Shown here piece after piece: positions 41,895 to 52,460 of a DNA stretch of 64,000 nucleotides. The number at the start of each line of letters is the position of its first letter. Within the stretch, counting starts at the first letter, position 1. The translations under genes were made by a program, and so were the position numbers. The notes below the pieces were generated by a model that saw only the letters and a program-made list of their open reading frames with translations, did no database searches and was not told the DNA's origin. The stretch covers positions 186,001 to 250,000 of the forward strand of contig NC_013943.1 of NCBI RefSeq assembly GCF_000025725.1, written 5' to 3'. Source of the stretch: Denitrovibrio acetiphilus DSM 12809. Lineage in GTDB: Bacteria; Chrysiogenota; Deferribacteres; Deferribacterales; Geovibrionaceae.

Positions 41895-42833
41895 ATGAAA
41901 ATTGACTTTAAAGAACTGTTAGTGAGGTTCAGACCTCTGCTGGGGCTGATCATACTCGCAGTCATAATATCACTGATAAATCCGAGGTTTTTGTCTGTAA
42001 ACAACATTCTGAATGTTCTGCGCCAAACGTCAATTAACGCTGTGATAGCCGCGGGGATGACATTCGTAATACTTACCGGAGGTATAGACCTTTCTGTTGG
42101 ATCTATACTTGCCATATGCGGTGCGGTCTCTGCTTTTATGATCGCTGCTGACGCCGGAGTCGCCGTCACACTTTTTACAACATTATCATTGGGGACAATT
42201 CTCGGGGTGCTGGCAGGTATAGCTATAACCAAAGGGAAGGTTCAGCCTTTCATAGCAACCCTTGTGGGGATGACCCTTCTTAGGGGTGCAACTCTTGTCT
42301 TTACTGATGGTAAGCCGATCTCCACAGGGTACGATACTGCCGCTGATATTTATGCATGGTTCGGGACAGGGTACATATTCGGCATACCTGTTCCTGTTTT
42401 TCTCATGATTGCGGTTTTCGGTATCTCTTATTATGTTTTAAAACATACCCGTTTCGGACGATACGTTTACGCTATCGGGGGGAACGAAGAGGCATCTAGA
42501 CTTTCCGGTGTGCGTGTCAGCAGGGTGAAGATAGCTGTTTATGCAATAAGCGGGCTGACCTCTGCTGTTGCAGGTATTATCCTGACATCAAGACTCTCAT
42601 CTGCTCAGCCCACGGCTGGGGCAGGGTATGAGCTTGACGCCATTGCAGCGGTTGTACTTGGCGGGACGAGTCTTGCGGGCGGTGTAGGTACTGTGTTTGG
42701 AACGCTGACAGGTGCGCTTATCATAGGCATACTGAACAATGCGCTGAATCTTATGAATGTTTCGTCCTATTATCAGATGATCGCAAAGGGTTCTGTGATA
42801 CTTATCGCAGTCCTTATGGATAGAAAGAAGTGA
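41895..42833 (+). CDS. rbsC: Ribose ABC transporter, permease
   Basis: 312 residues, very hydrophobic, BPD_transp_2 type. Landmarks: the GMTFVILTGGIDLSVGSILA segment and YAIGGNEEASRLSGVRV, the loop that contacts the ATPase. The ATG at 41895 is preferred to the TTG one codon earlier because GGGGAG ends 7 nt upstream. It lies between rbsA and rbsB. Confidence 0.95.
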   Translation: MKIDFKELLVRFRPLLGLIILAVIISLINPRFLSVNNILNVLRQTSINAVIAAGMTFVILTGGIDLSVGSILAICGAVSAFMIAADAGVAVTLFTTLSLGTILGVLAGIAITKGKVQPFIATLVGMTLLRGATLVFTDGKPISTGYDTAADIYAWFGTGYIFGIPVPVFLMIAVFGISYYVLKHTRFGRYVYAIGGNEEASRLSGVRVSRVKIAVYAISGLTSAVAGIILTSRLSSAQPTAGAGYELDAIAAVVLGGTSLAGGVGTVFGTLTGALIIGILNNALNLMNVSSYYQMIAKGSVILIAVLMDRKK

Positions 42834-42855
42834 CCAATCATAAGAGGAGTCTAAT

Positions 42856-43728
42856 ATGAAGAAGCTATTTGTAATTATACTGGTTGTTGCCTTCGCGGCA
42901 CTTCCGGCTTTCGCAGCAAACAAGACGGTGGGTCTTGTCGTGTCCACATTAAATAATCCTTTCTTTGTCACACTGAAGGATGGGGCAGTTGAAAAAGCGG
43001 GCGAGCTTGGCATAGACCTTGTGGTTCTCGACTCTCAGAATGACCCCGCAAAAGAGATCGCTAATGTTGAAGATCTTCTTTCAAGGGGTGTCGCAGCAAT
43101 ACTTATAAACCCAACAGACTCAGATGCTGTGGGCAATGCTATCAAAATCGCAAACAGAGCAAAAATACCTGTTGTCACACTGGACAGAGGCGCAAACAGG
43201 GGTGAGGTTGTCTCTCATATAGCTTCCGATAATGTTGCCGGCGGTAAAATGGCTGGTGAATATATCATCGAAAAACTCGGCAAAAAAGGGAAAGTTGTTG
43301 AGCTTGAAGGTATCCCGGGCACATCCGCAGCTAGGGACAGAGGCAAGGGTTTTAACTCTGCTGTAAAAGGTACAGGAGTTGAGGTTGTTGCCCGCCAGAC
43401 AGCGGATTTCGACAGAACAAAGGGGCTTAACGTTATGGAGAATATCCTTCAGGCACAGCCGTCAATAGATGCTGTTTTTGCTCATAACGATGAGATGGCT
43501 CTTGGCGCTCTTAAGGCTATTCAGGGGACAGACAGGAAAATTATTGTGGTAGGGTTTGACGCCACTGATGACGCTGTGAAATCTGTCAAAGAGGGTGAGA
43601 TGGCAGCGACTGTTGCTCAGCAGCCGGCTTTTATCGGTGCGAAAGGTGTAGAGATAGCCAAGGCTTTTCTCGAAGGTAAGAAAGTTGAAGCGAACGTCCC
43701 TGTCGGACTGAAACTTATCACTAAATAA
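42856..43728 (+). CDS. rbsB: Ribose-binding periplasmic protein
   Basis: 290 residues, signal peptide of about 20 residues ([20 protein letters not shown]). The mature part begins [22 protein letters not shown], the classic RbsB opening, and contains [18 protein letters not shown] and [21 protein letters not shown] precedes the ATG. It is last in the rbsDACB operon and is followed by a terminator. Confidence 0.95.
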   Translation: MKKLFVIILVVAFAALPAFAANKTVGLVVSTLNNPFFVTLKDGAVEKAGELGIDLVVLDSQNDPAKEIANVEDLLSRGVAAILINPTDSDAVGNAIKIANRAKIPVVTLDRGANRGEVVSHIASDNVAGGKMAGEYIIEKLGKKGKVVELEGIPGTSAARDRGKGFNSAVKGTGVEVVARQTADFDRTKGLNVMENILQAQPSIDAVFAHNDEMALGALKAIQGTDRKIIVVGFDATDDAVKSVKEGEMAATVAQQPAFIGAKGVEIAKAFLEGKKVEANVPVGLKLITK

Positions 43729-43736
43729 ATGCATTC

Positions 43737-43762
43737 GGCGGGGCGTTCTGTCCCGCCATTTT
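43737..43762 (+). terminator. Terminator of the rbs operon
   Basis: GGCGGG (43737-43742) and CCCGCC (43752-43757), then ATTTTA. Confidence 0.7.
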
Positions 43763-43902
43763 ACTTTCTGTAAATTTCGCTTCCTGAGATTATTTCATTT
43801 TAACAAAAAGTTAATTTTTTGTGTAATTTATTTAATCTATGATGTATTTACTGGTTAACTATTATTTGTTTTTATTATAATATGTATCATGGAGGCATAA
43901 CT

Positions 43903-45330
43903 ATGATCATATTTTTTACCAGTGTAGCACTGCTGGTCGCAGGCTACTTTGTTTATGGTGCAGTGGTGGACAGGATTTTTGAACCGGACGAAACGAGACC
44001 CACCCCTGCAGTTACTCACACAGACGGTGTGGATTTTGTGGAGATGAAGGAGTGGAAGATTTACCTCGTTCAGCTTCTTAATATCGCAGGGTTAGGTCCT
44101 ATCTTCGGTCCTATCCTCGGTGCTCTTTACGGCCCGAGTGCTCTTCTCTGGATAGTCTTTGGTACTATTTTCGGCGGAGCAGTGCACGACTATTTCTCCG
44201 GCATGCTCTCAATCAGGAGCGAAGGCAAAAGTATCCCTGACGTTGTCGGGTATAATCTTGGTTATTTTTTCAAACAATTTATGCGTGTTCTTTCCGTGGT
44301 TCTTCTTTTACTTGTCGGTGTTGTTTTTGTTCTCGGACCTGCAAAACTTCTTACAAATATGACCGGTATTTCAGTTCCGATACTTGTAGGTATTATTTTC
44401 GCTTATTATTTCGTAGCAACCATACTTCCTATCGATAAAATCATCGGGAAAGTATATCCGATTTTCGGTGCGGTACTTATCTTTATGGCAGCAGGTCTTA
44501 TTATTGCTCTTATAGCAAAAGGCTATCATTTTTTTCCGGAAAAAACTCTTGCGAACATCAACCCTCAGAAACTCCCTCTGTGGCCTTTGATGTTCATAAC
44601 CATTGCCTGTGGTGCGATAAGCGGCTTTCATGCCACACAATCCCCGCTGATGGCAAGGTGCCTGCCTAATGAAAAGATGGGGAGAAAAGTTTTTTATGGA
44701 GCTATGGTCGGTGAAGGTATTATCGCTCTCGTGTGGGCGACACTTGGACTCAGCTTTTATCAGAATGTCGAGGGGCTGAATGCAGCTCTTGCCATCGGTG
44801 GACCTGCGTACGTTGTAAACGAGATATCTACGACACTTCTCGGAGGTTTCGGTGGTCTGCTTGCTGTGGTGGGTGTTATCATTCTCCCTATCAGTTCCGG
44901 TGACACAGCTTTCCGCAGTGCGAGACTTATTATTGCCGACATGCTGAATTTTGACCAGAAGCCTCACCTGAAGAGACTTATGATATGCGTTCCGCTTTTT
45001 ATCGTGGGATTTCTTATTACAAAGTCAAACTTTGGTGTCATCTGGAGATACTTCGGCTGGGCTAACCAGACTCTTGCGGCTGTTGTCTTATGGTCTGCTG
45101 CTGCATATCTTATTAAGCTGGGCAAGTTCCACTGGATAGCGTCAGTGCCTGCAACATTTATGACTGCGGTTACTGTGACCTACCTTGCATATGCGAAAAT
45201 AGGCTTCGGGCTGGACATACAGATTTCAACTTATATCGGGATTGTTGCGGCTGTAGTTGCAGTTATTGCATTTTTTGTTGCTTTCAGAAAGCGGGTAAGC
45301 ACAGAAGAGGCAGAATCTATAACGGCGTAA
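43903..45330 (+). CDS. cstA: CstA-family transporter (carbon starvation protein A type)
   Basis: 475-residue inner-membrane protein with many hydrophobic helices. The conserved CstA opening is clear: LLNIAGLGPIFGPILGALYGPSALLWIVFGTIFGGAVHDYFSGMLSIRS. Proteins of this family import pyruvate (E. coli BtsT/CstA) or peptides. At about 475 residues it belongs to the shorter subgroup, against 700 in E. coli. The start at 43903 has GGAGG 7 nt upstream, better than the ATG at 43882. It is monocistronic. Confidence 0.9.
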   Translation: MIIFFTSVALLVAGYFVYGAVVDRIFEPDETRPTPAVTHTDGVDFVEMKEWKIYLVQLLNIAGLGPIFGPILGALYGPSALLWIVFGTIFGGAVHDYFSGMLSIRSEGKSIPDVVGYNLGYFFKQFMRVLSVVLLLLVGVVFVLGPAKLLTNMTGISVPILVGIIFAYYFVATILPIDKIIGKVYPIFGAVLIFMAAGLIIALIAKGYHFFPEKTLANINPQKLPLWPLMFITIACGAISGFHATQSPLMARCLPNEKMGRKVFYGAMVGEGIIALVWATLGLSFYQNVEGLNAALAIGGPAYVVNEISTTLLGGFGGLLAVVGVIILPISSGDTAFRSARLIIADMLNFDQKPHLKRLMICVPLFIVGFLITKSNFGVIWRYFGWANQTLAAVVLWSAAAYLIKLGKFHWIASVPATFMTAVTVTYLAYAKIGFGLDIQISTYIGIVAAVVAVIAFFVAFRKRVSTEEAESITA

Positions 45331-45346
45331 AATCGTAAAAAATAGA

Positions 45347-45373
45347 AACGGCGGGGTCTATGGCTCTGCCGTT
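45347..45373. terminator. Weak hairpin between convergent cstA and kinase genes
   Basis: AACGGC (45347-45352) and GCCGTT (45368-45373) with inner pairing, no proper T tract. Confidence 0.4.
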
Positions 45374-45441
45374 CTCTTATCTGAACATGACATACATAGT
45401 TTTACTCAATGTTTATGGAAAAAGCCAGATTGGGGCTGATC

Positions 45442-47352
45442 TCACTGTTCATTATTTTCGGGAAAGGTGACGAGTACTCCTAACCCCTGGTTTGGTATGT
45501 TTTCTAAAGATATTTCCCATCTGTTTTTCTCAACAAGGTCTTTGACTATGGTGAGTCCGAGTCCCGTGTTGCCTTTTTTGGTTGTGTAGAAAGGATTAAA
45601 GAGTTGTTCTGTATCCGCAGCTCCTTTGCCGGAATCGTATATATGAAGTGTCGGAGTGTCTTCTGTTATGCTTGTTTCAGCAAAGATTTCTCCACCGTTT
45701 TTCAGCTCCTGAATGGAGTTTATAGCTATGTTAAAAATTATCTGACGTATTTCCGTTTCGTCGCAGAAAAGGTCGTAGTCGCCCCTGTTTATAATGTTGA
45801 ATCTGATATTATTCTTATCCATTTCCACCGCTAAGAAGTTTTTTACTTCTGAAAGGATAGTGTGTATATTCATGAGTTTTTGCTTTCTGGTTTCACGCCC
45901 GTTAAATTTCGTGATCTTATTTAGAAAATCGGTCAGGTTTTGCATCTGGGAGATGATTTCTGCTATACGCTCATTTCCGGTTTCTGCCTGAAGAGTTCTT
46001 AGAGAATCATATATTGATGCCAGAGGGATCTCCAGCTCCTGTGCAAGCGAAGCTGATATGAGCCCCAGAGATGCCAGTCTGTCTGCGTGTATTAGCTGTG
46101 TATGCATGTCGCGAAGTTCTTTTTCGTACTGCACCTGTTTTTGAGCCATGCCGGATATTTGTTTAATATTTTTTTCTATACGTTCTTCTAGATTGTTGTT
46201 AAGGCTGGCAAGTTTTGTTGTTGTGGTGCGCAGTCCGGTTGCCATCTTATTCATTTCAAGCCCTATTTCATCGAATTCTTTTACGCCGGTGGGCTTGAAA
46301 GGTCTATCCGAAGCCTCAGGGATGAAGAGGATGATGTCTTTTATAAATCTTGTTATCTTGCTTGATACAGTCATTGAGAACACTGCAGCAACGCCTAAGA
46401 TAGTTATAACTGCTATCAGTAGCTTCTGTATGGTAGATGCCATAGGTCCGAATATCTCGTTGTTGGCATAGGTGAGGACAACGCGCCATGTGTTGCCCGT
46501 TTGTTCCGTGTGGAAATTTATAGGCATAACAGAAAGGTACCCATTCCCTGTTTTTGTAAGCTCTTTTGAGGGGGCACTGAAAATTGTTTCGCTGTTGATC
46601 TGAAGCTTTTTGTTGAGTATTTCAGGCTCATTAACGTAAAAGTTACTTCCGTCATAGCCTATATATTGCCCTTTACTGTTCATGAGAAATGCCTTGTCTG
46701 CTCTGTTGCCGGCAAAAGGCAGGATTTTACTAAGGATATAATTACCATCCATATTAACAAGTAATATTCCGCAAAGTTCTTGTTTATCATATACTTTTAT
46801 GCCTATTCGGGCTACTAGCCTCCACGGTGTTTCAACTTTATTGTGTTCGACGTTCAGGTCAAGGTCTGAAACATAGGTCTCATTCAGCTGGGTGTTAAGG
46901 GCCTGGTCAACATAGTAATAGTCTGATTTGTCCTGTAGGTCTTCATTCGCAACCCACTGTAGGTTCTGCTGTCTTCTGTTTAAGCGGAGCTTTTCCATAC
47001 CTCTTGAGTTGAGGAAACGGAGCTGAAGGTATTCCGGATGGCGTATCATTGCACTTTCAAAGTTAGTCTTAACATTATCTAGATTTTCTTCAGAGCTGAT
47101 AAATTGCGTGAATGAGTCATGGTCTCTTATTACTGATAGCTCAAGTGCTGTAGAGATAATCATATCGCTGAGAAAAGAGTCGATAAGACTGAACTGTTCA
47201 GACGTCATCTGTCTTGTGTGGTTGACCATGATATTTTTAACAGCAAAAAAAACAGTAAATGTAAACATCACGGTAGGGATAAGCGCAACCAGAAGGAACG
47301 CCGGGAGCAGTCTCCCTGTAATTGAGTTGAAAAAGCTTTGCTTGTCTTTCAT
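45442..47352 (-). CDS. Sensor histidine-kinase homologue lacking the phospho-acceptor histidine
   Basis: 636 residues. A membrane segment (about 15-38), a large extracytoplasmic Cache-like sensor region (40-305), a second segment (308-332), a HAMP-like and coiled-coil stretch (335-420), then a NtrB-type kinase core. The ATP-binding domain looks intact (NIAINSIQEL, DSGKG, FYTTKKGNTGLGLTIV). In the H box, however, ASLAQELEIPL has Gln438 where ASxAHExxxPL has the phosphorylated His; the codon is CAG at 46039-46041. Unless this is a sequencing error, the protein cannot autophosphorylate normally. No response-regulator gene is adjacent. It faces cstA, but a functional link is not shown. Confidence 0.88.
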   Translation of the reverse strand: MKDKQSFFNSITGRLLPAFLLVALIPTVMFTFTVFFAVKNIMVNHTRQMTSEQFSLIDSFLSDMIISTALELSVIRDHDSFTQFISSEENLDNVKTNFESAMIRHPEYLQLRFLNSRGMEKLRLNRRQQNLQWVANEDLQDKSDYYYVDQALNTQLNETYVSDLDLNVEHNKVETPWRLVARIGIKVYDKQELCGILLVNMDGNYILSKILPFAGNRADKAFLMNSKGQYIGYDGSNFYVNEPEILNKKLQINSETIFSAPSKELTKTGNGYLSVMPINFHTEQTGNTWRVVLTYANNEIFGPMASTIQKLLIAVITILGVAAVFSMTVSSKITRFIKDIILFIPEASDRPFKPTGVKEFDEIGLEMNKMATGLRTTTTKLASLNNNLEERIEKNIKQISGMAQKQVQYEKELRDMHTQLIHADRLASLGLISASLAQELEIPLASIYDSLRTLQAETGNERIAEIISQMQNLTDFLNKITKFNGRETRKQKLMNIHTILSEVKNFLAVEMDKNNIRFNIINRGDYDLFCDETEIRQIIFNIAINSIQELKNGGEIFAETSITEDTPTLHIYDSGKGAADTEQLFNPFYTTKKGNTGLGLTIVKDLVEKNRWEISLENIPNQGLGVLVTFPENNEQ

Positions 47353-47764
47353 AATTAATCTCGCAAAATAATTTATACGATATATAGAATAATAAAGCGT
47401 GCATCTGTTAAATTCAATCTAATCTGTCCGTATTGTGAAATGATACTAGGAAAGTGCCGGGACGCGTATGTTGTTTAATGGTGTTGTATTATAAAAGTTA
47501 ATAAAGCTATTGAAAAAGCGTATTATGCTTTTGTCGGACATGTGTTTTCAGAACTGCGTTTGATCAGTTTTTTGAAATTTACTGATGATAATCTGTAAGA
47601 AGTATATATGTTAAAAAAGTAATACAAAAATGATGATATGATTTTTTGTGTTGGTTAGATAATAGAACAATGTGTCTCTTTTGTATGGAAATGCTATTGT
47701 TACAAAGCACTTGTCAGGAGTTTTCTTTGCTACTATCCTGTGTGTAATAATTTGAGGTGTAATT
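47353..47764. other. Intergenic region upstream of nfnA
   Basis: 412 bp, very AT-rich in its right half, without ORF. It must contain the divergent promoters of the kinase gene and nfnAB. No strong palindrome is seen. Confidence 0.4.
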
Positions 47765-48607
47765 ATGAGTAGAATACTGTCGAAGATACATCTTTCAAAA
47801 GATGTCTTTCAGATGAAGTTACAAGCTCCTAACATAGCCCGTGAACGGAAAGCGGGGCAGTTTGTTATTTTGCAGGCTGATTCGGACTATACAGAGCGTA
47901 TTCCGCTTACTATCGCTGATGCGGATGCAGAAGAAGGGAGCATAACAATCATATTTCAGGTTGTTGGTAAAACTACACTGAATCTTGCCCTGATGAATGA
48001 AGGTGATGTTATTGAAAACGTTCTGGGACCGCTTGGACAGCCCACACATATTGAAAATTTTGGTACAGTGGTTTGTGTTGGCGGGGGGATAGGCGTTGCG
48101 CCGCTGCATCCTATAGCTCAGGCTATGAAGGACGCCGGCAACCGTGTGATTACCATCGTAGGAGCCAGAACTAAAGAGCTTCTGATACTGGAAGACGAGA
48201 TGCGGGCGATCGCAGATGAGTTTATTGTTTGTACTGACGATGGTTCCTACGGGCGCAAAGACCTGGTGACCAAGCCTCTTCAGGAGATATGCGAGTCAGA
48301 GAAACCGGATGTCGCTGTTGTGATCGGACCTCCGGTAATGATGAAGTTCTGTGCTGAAACCACAAGACCCTACGGTATTAAAACCTATGCGTCGCTCAAC
48401 ACCATCATGGTTGACGGAACAGGCATGTGCGGCGGCTGCCGTGTGACAGTGGGTAACGAGACAAAGTTTGTCTGTGTGGACGGGCCGGAGTTTGATGCTC
48501 ATCTGGTGGATTTTGATACTATGATGCTCCGACTCACTTCATTTAAGACGATAGAGCAGAAATCAAACCACGAGTGCCATCTTGAAAAGGCGATAGAAAA
48601 ACTTTAG
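47765..48607 (+). CDS. nfnA: NfnA/SudB-type ferredoxin-NADP(+) reductase small subunit
   Basis: 280 residues. FAD domain with RIPLTIAD, NAD(P)-binding GGGIGVAPLHPIAQAM, and a C-terminal [2Fe-2S] region GMCGGCRVTVGNETKFVCVDGPEFDAHLVDF. This layout is that of the small subunit of NADH-dependent reduced ferredoxin:NADP+ oxidoreductase (electron-bifurcating NfnAB) and of sulfide dehydrogenase SudB. The large subunit follows 12 nt downstream. It would balance NADH, NADPH and ferredoxin pools in the cytoplasm. Confidence 0.9.
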   Translation: MSRILSKIHLSKDVFQMKLQAPNIARERKAGQFVILQADSDYTERIPLTIADADAEEGSITIIFQVVGKTTLNLALMNEGDVIENVLGPLGQPTHIENFGTVVCVGGGIGVAPLHPIAQAMKDAGNRVITIVGARTKELLILEDEMRAIADEFIVCTDDGSYGRKDLVTKPLQEICESEKPDVAVVIGPPVMMKFCAETTRPYGIKTYASLNTIMVDGTGMCGGCRVTVGNETKFVCVDGPEFDAHLVDFDTMMLRLTSFKTIEQKSNHECHLEKAIEKL

Positions 48608-48619
48608 GAGATTGTAACC

Positions 48620-50107
48620 ATGACATATATCCCAGCGGAGAAATTAGAACAGGAGGCTAAGGAGCTTCTTGATAAACTGGATTTTGATAAGATGAAGCCA
48701 AGGGAGAGAATGCAGATTCCTATGCAGGAGATGCCCTCTCAGGAGCCGGCTGTCAGAGCAAAAAATATAGAGGAAGTAGCTCTCGGTTATTACGAAGAGC
48801 AGGTGAAGATAGAGGCAGAGAGATGCCTTCAATGTAAGAATGCACCTTGTATAAAGGGGTGTCCCGTTGGAATCAATATCCCGGGCTTCCTGAAAGCTGC
48901 TGCCGAAGGGGATTATCAGAAGTCTGTTGATATCATAAAAGAATCAAGTATGCTCCCTGCTATATGCGGGCGTGTCTGCCCTCAGGAGACACAGTGCATG
49001 GAGCTTTGCACTGTTGGCAAGGGACTTAAAGATAAAGACAAATCTGTGGCAATAGGACGTGTGGAGCGTTTCGTCGCTGACTGGGAGCGTGAAACAGGGA
49101 AAATGTCTCTGCCGGAGATAGCACCAGCAACAGGCAAAAAAGTTGGTATTGTCGGCTCTGGACCGGCAGGGCTGACCGCAGCAGCAGACATACGCAAAGC
49201 AGGACACGAAGTTGTTCTCTTCGAAGCTTTTCATAAGCTGGGAGGAGTTATGGTCTATGGTATTCCGGAGTTCAGACTGCCGAAGGCTATTCTTGATAAA
49301 GAAGTTGAAAATCTGCTCTCTATGGGTGTGAAGATCGAAAAAAACTTTCTCGTGGGAAGGACAAGAAAGCTCAGCGACCTTTTGGAAAAAGATGGATACG
49401 ATGCACTGTTCATCGGAACCGGTGCGGGGCTACCGAATTTCATGAACATAGAAGGGGAGAATCTCGTTGGTGTATTCAGTGCAAATGAATTTCTCACGAG
49501 AGCAAATCTTATGAAAGCCTATACACCGGATAAGGCTGATACCCCCATATATACCGGAAAGAAGACAGCTGTTATCGGGGGCGGAAACGTGGCTATGGAC
49601 GCAGCAAGAATGGCTCTTCGTGTTGGAGCGGAAGAGGTATATGTTATATATAGGCGCACAGAGAAAGAGATGCCCGCAAGGCGGGAGGAAGTAGTTCATG
49701 CGCAGGAAGAAGGGATTCACTTCAACTTTCTTACAAACCCTAAGCGGGTAATCAGCGATGGTAAAGGGCATGTGGCAGGTATTGAGTGCCTGAGATATGA
49801 GCTTGGCGAACCTGATGATTCCGGCAGGAGACGCCCTGTCGCTATCGAAGGGAGCGAGTTTGTCCTTGAGATGGATTCTGTGATTATGGCTCTCGGTAAC
49901 TCATCCAACCCGCTTATCAGTCAGACAGCAAAAGAGATAAGTGTTAACAAATGGGGCAATATAACTGTAGATGAGGATGGTAAGACCTCTATGGATAGGG
50001 TTTATGCAGGGGGGGATATTGTTCTCGGTGCTGCAACTGTTATCCTTGCTATGGGGGAAGGACGCAGAGCGGCAGAGTCTATCAATAAGCTTTTAGCTTC
50101 AGAATAA
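48620..50107 (+). CDS. nfnB: NfnB/SudA-type large subunit (GltD-like)
   Basis: 495 residues. N-terminal cysteine groups CLQCKNAPCIKGCPVG and CGRVCPQETQCMELC bind two [4Fe-4S] clusters; then FAD-binding GIVGSGPAGLTAAADIRKAGHEV and NADPH-binding AVIGGGNVAMDAARMALRVGA follow, with a C-terminal YAGGDIVLGAATVILAMGEGRRAA. The family also includes the glutamate synthase small chain GltD, but no gltB lies next to it and pairing with nfnA decides the assignment. It ends at a clear terminator. Confidence 0.92.
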   Translation: MTYIPAEKLEQEAKELLDKLDFDKMKPRERMQIPMQEMPSQEPAVRAKNIEEVALGYYEEQVKIEAERCLQCKNAPCIKGCPVGINIPGFLKAAAEGDYQKSVDIIKESSMLPAICGRVCPQETQCMELCTVGKGLKDKDKSVAIGRVERFVADWERETGKMSLPEIAPATGKKVGIVGSGPAGLTAAADIRKAGHEVVLFEAFHKLGGVMVYGIPEFRLPKAILDKEVENLLSMGVKIEKNFLVGRTRKLSDLLEKDGYDALFIGTGAGLPNFMNIEGENLVGVFSANEFLTRANLMKAYTPDKADTPIYTGKKTAVIGGGNVAMDAARMALRVGAEEVYVIYRRTEKEMPARREEVVHAQEEGIHFNFLTNPKRVISDGKGHVAGIECLRYELGEPDDSGRRRPVAIEGSEFVLEMDSVIMALGNSSNPLISQTAKEISVNKWGNITVDEDGKTSMDRVYAGGDIVLGAATVILAMGEGRRAAESINKLLASE

Positions 50108-50121
50108 TTAAAATAATACAG

Positions 50122-50147
50122 GCGGACCTTCTGTGTCCGCTTTTTTT
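50122..50147 (+). terminator. Rho-independent terminator of nfnAB
   Basis: GCGGAC (50122-50127), 7-nt loop, GTCCGC (50135-50140), T7. Confidence 0.85.
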
Positions 50148-50401
50148 CAAGACGTTATAAATCATAAAACTCTATGAACTTCTGCTGGTAACTTGTTTTC
50201 TGTCAACACCTTGTCTTTGCGATCTTATGCCATAGAACCATTAACATTAGAGTGTCAAGTTAAATCAGCATTGTGAGGGTATATACTGTTTGCATGTAGA
50301 TATATTACGAAATATAGAGGTTTTCTTTTAAAAGAAAACAATATGTGTTAATATTTAGTTAATAGGTGCGACAGGCATCGATCTGCTTATGGGAGCTGAA
50401 G

Positions 50402-52438
50402 ATGAAAAGTATTAAGATGAAGTACTCATTATACTTCGGGATACCTCTTGTTGTGATCTTTATTCTGCTTGCTTTTTTTACCGGTGAAAAAGTTAAGAAA
50501 GAGATGCTCGCTGAAGTCCACGGAGCCCTTAAGTCAGAGTCTGAGCTTCTCAGGGAAACAGTTAACCTCTATTATGATCAAACTCTTGGTATAGTTAAAT
50601 CCAATTTTAATCAGATCAGAAATATGGTCTATGCTGACGGTAGTTTTGAAATTGACAATTCTGAAATCAAAGAATTGGAAGTTATACATCAGGGTACAGG
50701 CGAGTCTGATACTGCATTAATTCCAGATATGAAACTTGACAATAAAAGTGTATTTGCTAATTATCCGCTGGTAGATGAGATTGTGGATAAATCTAAGATC
50801 GAGGGGTTGACGGCAACTATCTTTCAGGCTTTTGATAAAGGACTTCTTCGTATATCAACAAATATTCGCAAAGAAGATGGAAGCAGAGCTGTCGGAACTT
50901 ATATCCCTTCTGGCTCTGAAGTATATAAGACAGTAGCAAAAGGAGAAACTTATACTGGCAGGGCAGCAATACTTGGTAAATGGTACTGGACAACTTATGA
51001 ACCTATAATAAAGGATTCGCAGCTGATTGGTGTTTTGTATGTTGGTATAGCCGAAGATGTTCTTATCAAAACTATTCAGCAATCATTCAGTAAAATAGTC
51101 ATAGGTACAACAGGTTATCCGTATATTTTCGACATGAAAGGGACGTATCTGGTGCATCCGGAGAAAGCTGGGCAAAATGATTTTGACATTGTAGACTCAA
51201 AAGGTAAAAAGCACATTCAGGAGATGATTCAGAAAAAGAGCGGAACTTTGAACTACTACAAAGAGGCTGACGGTAAGCATAAAAAGAAAATAGTAGAATT
51301 TGCTCACATTGAAGCACTTGACTGGATTGTTGCTATTGGTTCATACGAAAGTGAATTTCTCATCTATCAGCAGCGTGTTATAAAAGGGCTGGCAGTTATC
51401 CACATCGTCGCTATCGTGCTTTTGATGATAATGGTATTCGCTGTAACAGGAATACTTGCGAAAGATCTGATCTATCTCAGAGACAAGATGGTGGACGAAC
51501 GCGACCTCACAAATAGAATTATCCTGATCAGAGCGGACGAGGTCGGACAGCTGGCATCATACATGAACGCTTTTATTGTAAATTTACAGAAGATAATCAT
51601 ACAGGTAAAGGAGAACGCTCTCAATCTCTCCAGTATAAACAACGAGCTTGCTTCCACAACTGAGGAATTTTCAGTGACCTTTAAAGAGCAGACAGAAGAG
51701 GTGAGTGAAATCAATACTGAGCTTGCATCTGTGAAAGCTCAGTCAGATGTTGTTGAAGCGAACCTGCAAAAAGTGTCGGACCAGACAACCGAAACAATGA
51801 AGAAAACCCTTGTTGGCAGTGAAAAACTTGATAAGTCGCTTGAAGCGATCGAAACTATCAGAAGGCATGTCGAAGACCTTTCGGAAAGTGTCGGCAAGCT
51901 GTCCGCTTCTTCTGATGATATTGGGAATATTGTAAGTGTTATTGACGACATTGCAGACCAGACAAACCTGCTTGCCCTGAATGCCGCTATTGAGGCAGCA
52001 AGAGCAGGGGAAGCAGGCAGAGGTTTTGCCGTTGTTGCGGATGAGGTTCGTAAGCTTGCGGAAAAAACTCAGCTTGCGACAACTGAGATCGGCAACATTA
52101 TAGGTGTACTCCAGAAAGAGACAGGGGTTGTCAACTCAACCATGGGGGAGGCTTCGGGCAGTGTCGCTGTTGGCGTTGAGACAATTGGGGATGCAAAAGA
52201 GACCTTTGATGTTATCGTTGGGGCTATGGACGAGATAAAAACATCCAGCGGGGAGATGGTGATATCCGTGGCTTTGCAGACAGAGTCTCTTATGAGCATC
52301 AGTCAGAAGCTAGAGCATGTTACTGAGAGCATACAGCAGAGCTTTATCGCTGTTTCAAATGTCAACATGACTGTTGCACAGCTTCAGCAGGACGCAAGCG
52401 ACCTGATGGCTATCACAGAAGAGTTTAAGACTGAATAG
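50402..52438 (+). CDS. Methyl-accepting chemotaxis protein with Cache sensor domain
   Basis: 678 residues: membrane segment about 8-25, extracytoplasmic Cache-type region to about 330 (with [13 protein letters not shown] and [22 protein letters not shown], typical of fused-Cache sensors), second segment about 337-360, HAMP and coiled-coil signalling domain. The receptor tip reads [41 protein letters not shown]. It ends EEFKTE without a CheR-binding pentapeptide. The ATG at 50402 with GGGAG six bases upstream is preferred over the ATG at 50366. Ligand unknown. Confidence 0.93.
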   Translation: MKSIKMKYSLYFGIPLVVIFILLAFFTGEKVKKEMLAEVHGALKSESELLRETVNLYYDQTLGIVKSNFNQIRNMVYADGSFEIDNSEIKELEVIHQGTGESDTALIPDMKLDNKSVFANYPLVDEIVDKSKIEGLTATIFQAFDKGLLRISTNIRKEDGSRAVGTYIPSGSEVYKTVAKGETYTGRAAILGKWYWTTYEPIIKDSQLIGVLYVGIAEDVLIKTIQQSFSKIVIGTTGYPYIFDMKGTYLVHPEKAGQNDFDIVDSKGKKHIQEMIQKKSGTLNYYKEADGKHKKKIVEFAHIEALDWIVAIGSYESEFLIYQQRVIKGLAVIHIVAIVLLMIMVFAVTGILAKDLIYLRDKMVDERDLTNRIILIRADEVGQLASYMNAFIVNLQKIIIQVKENALNLSSINNELASTTEEFSVTFKEQTEEVSEINTELASVKAQSDVVEANLQKVSDQTTETMKKTLVGSEKLDKSLEAIETIRRHVEDLSESVGKLSASSDDIGNIVSVIDDIADQTNLLALNAAIEAARAGEAGRGFAVVADEVRKLAEKTQLATTEIGNIIGVLQKETGVVNSTMGEASGSVAVGVETIGDAKETFDVIVGAMDEIKTSSGEMVISVALQTESLMSISQKLEHVTESIQQSFIAVSNVNMTVAQLQQDASDLMAITEEFKTE

Positions 52439-52460
52439 TTAACCGTGCGGATTATTTCTT

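Noticed and set aside
48620-50107. Glutamate synthase small subunit gltD
   Set aside because: The paralogue is similar, but the preceding nfnA/sudB gene and absence of gltB favour the Nfn/Sud large subunit.
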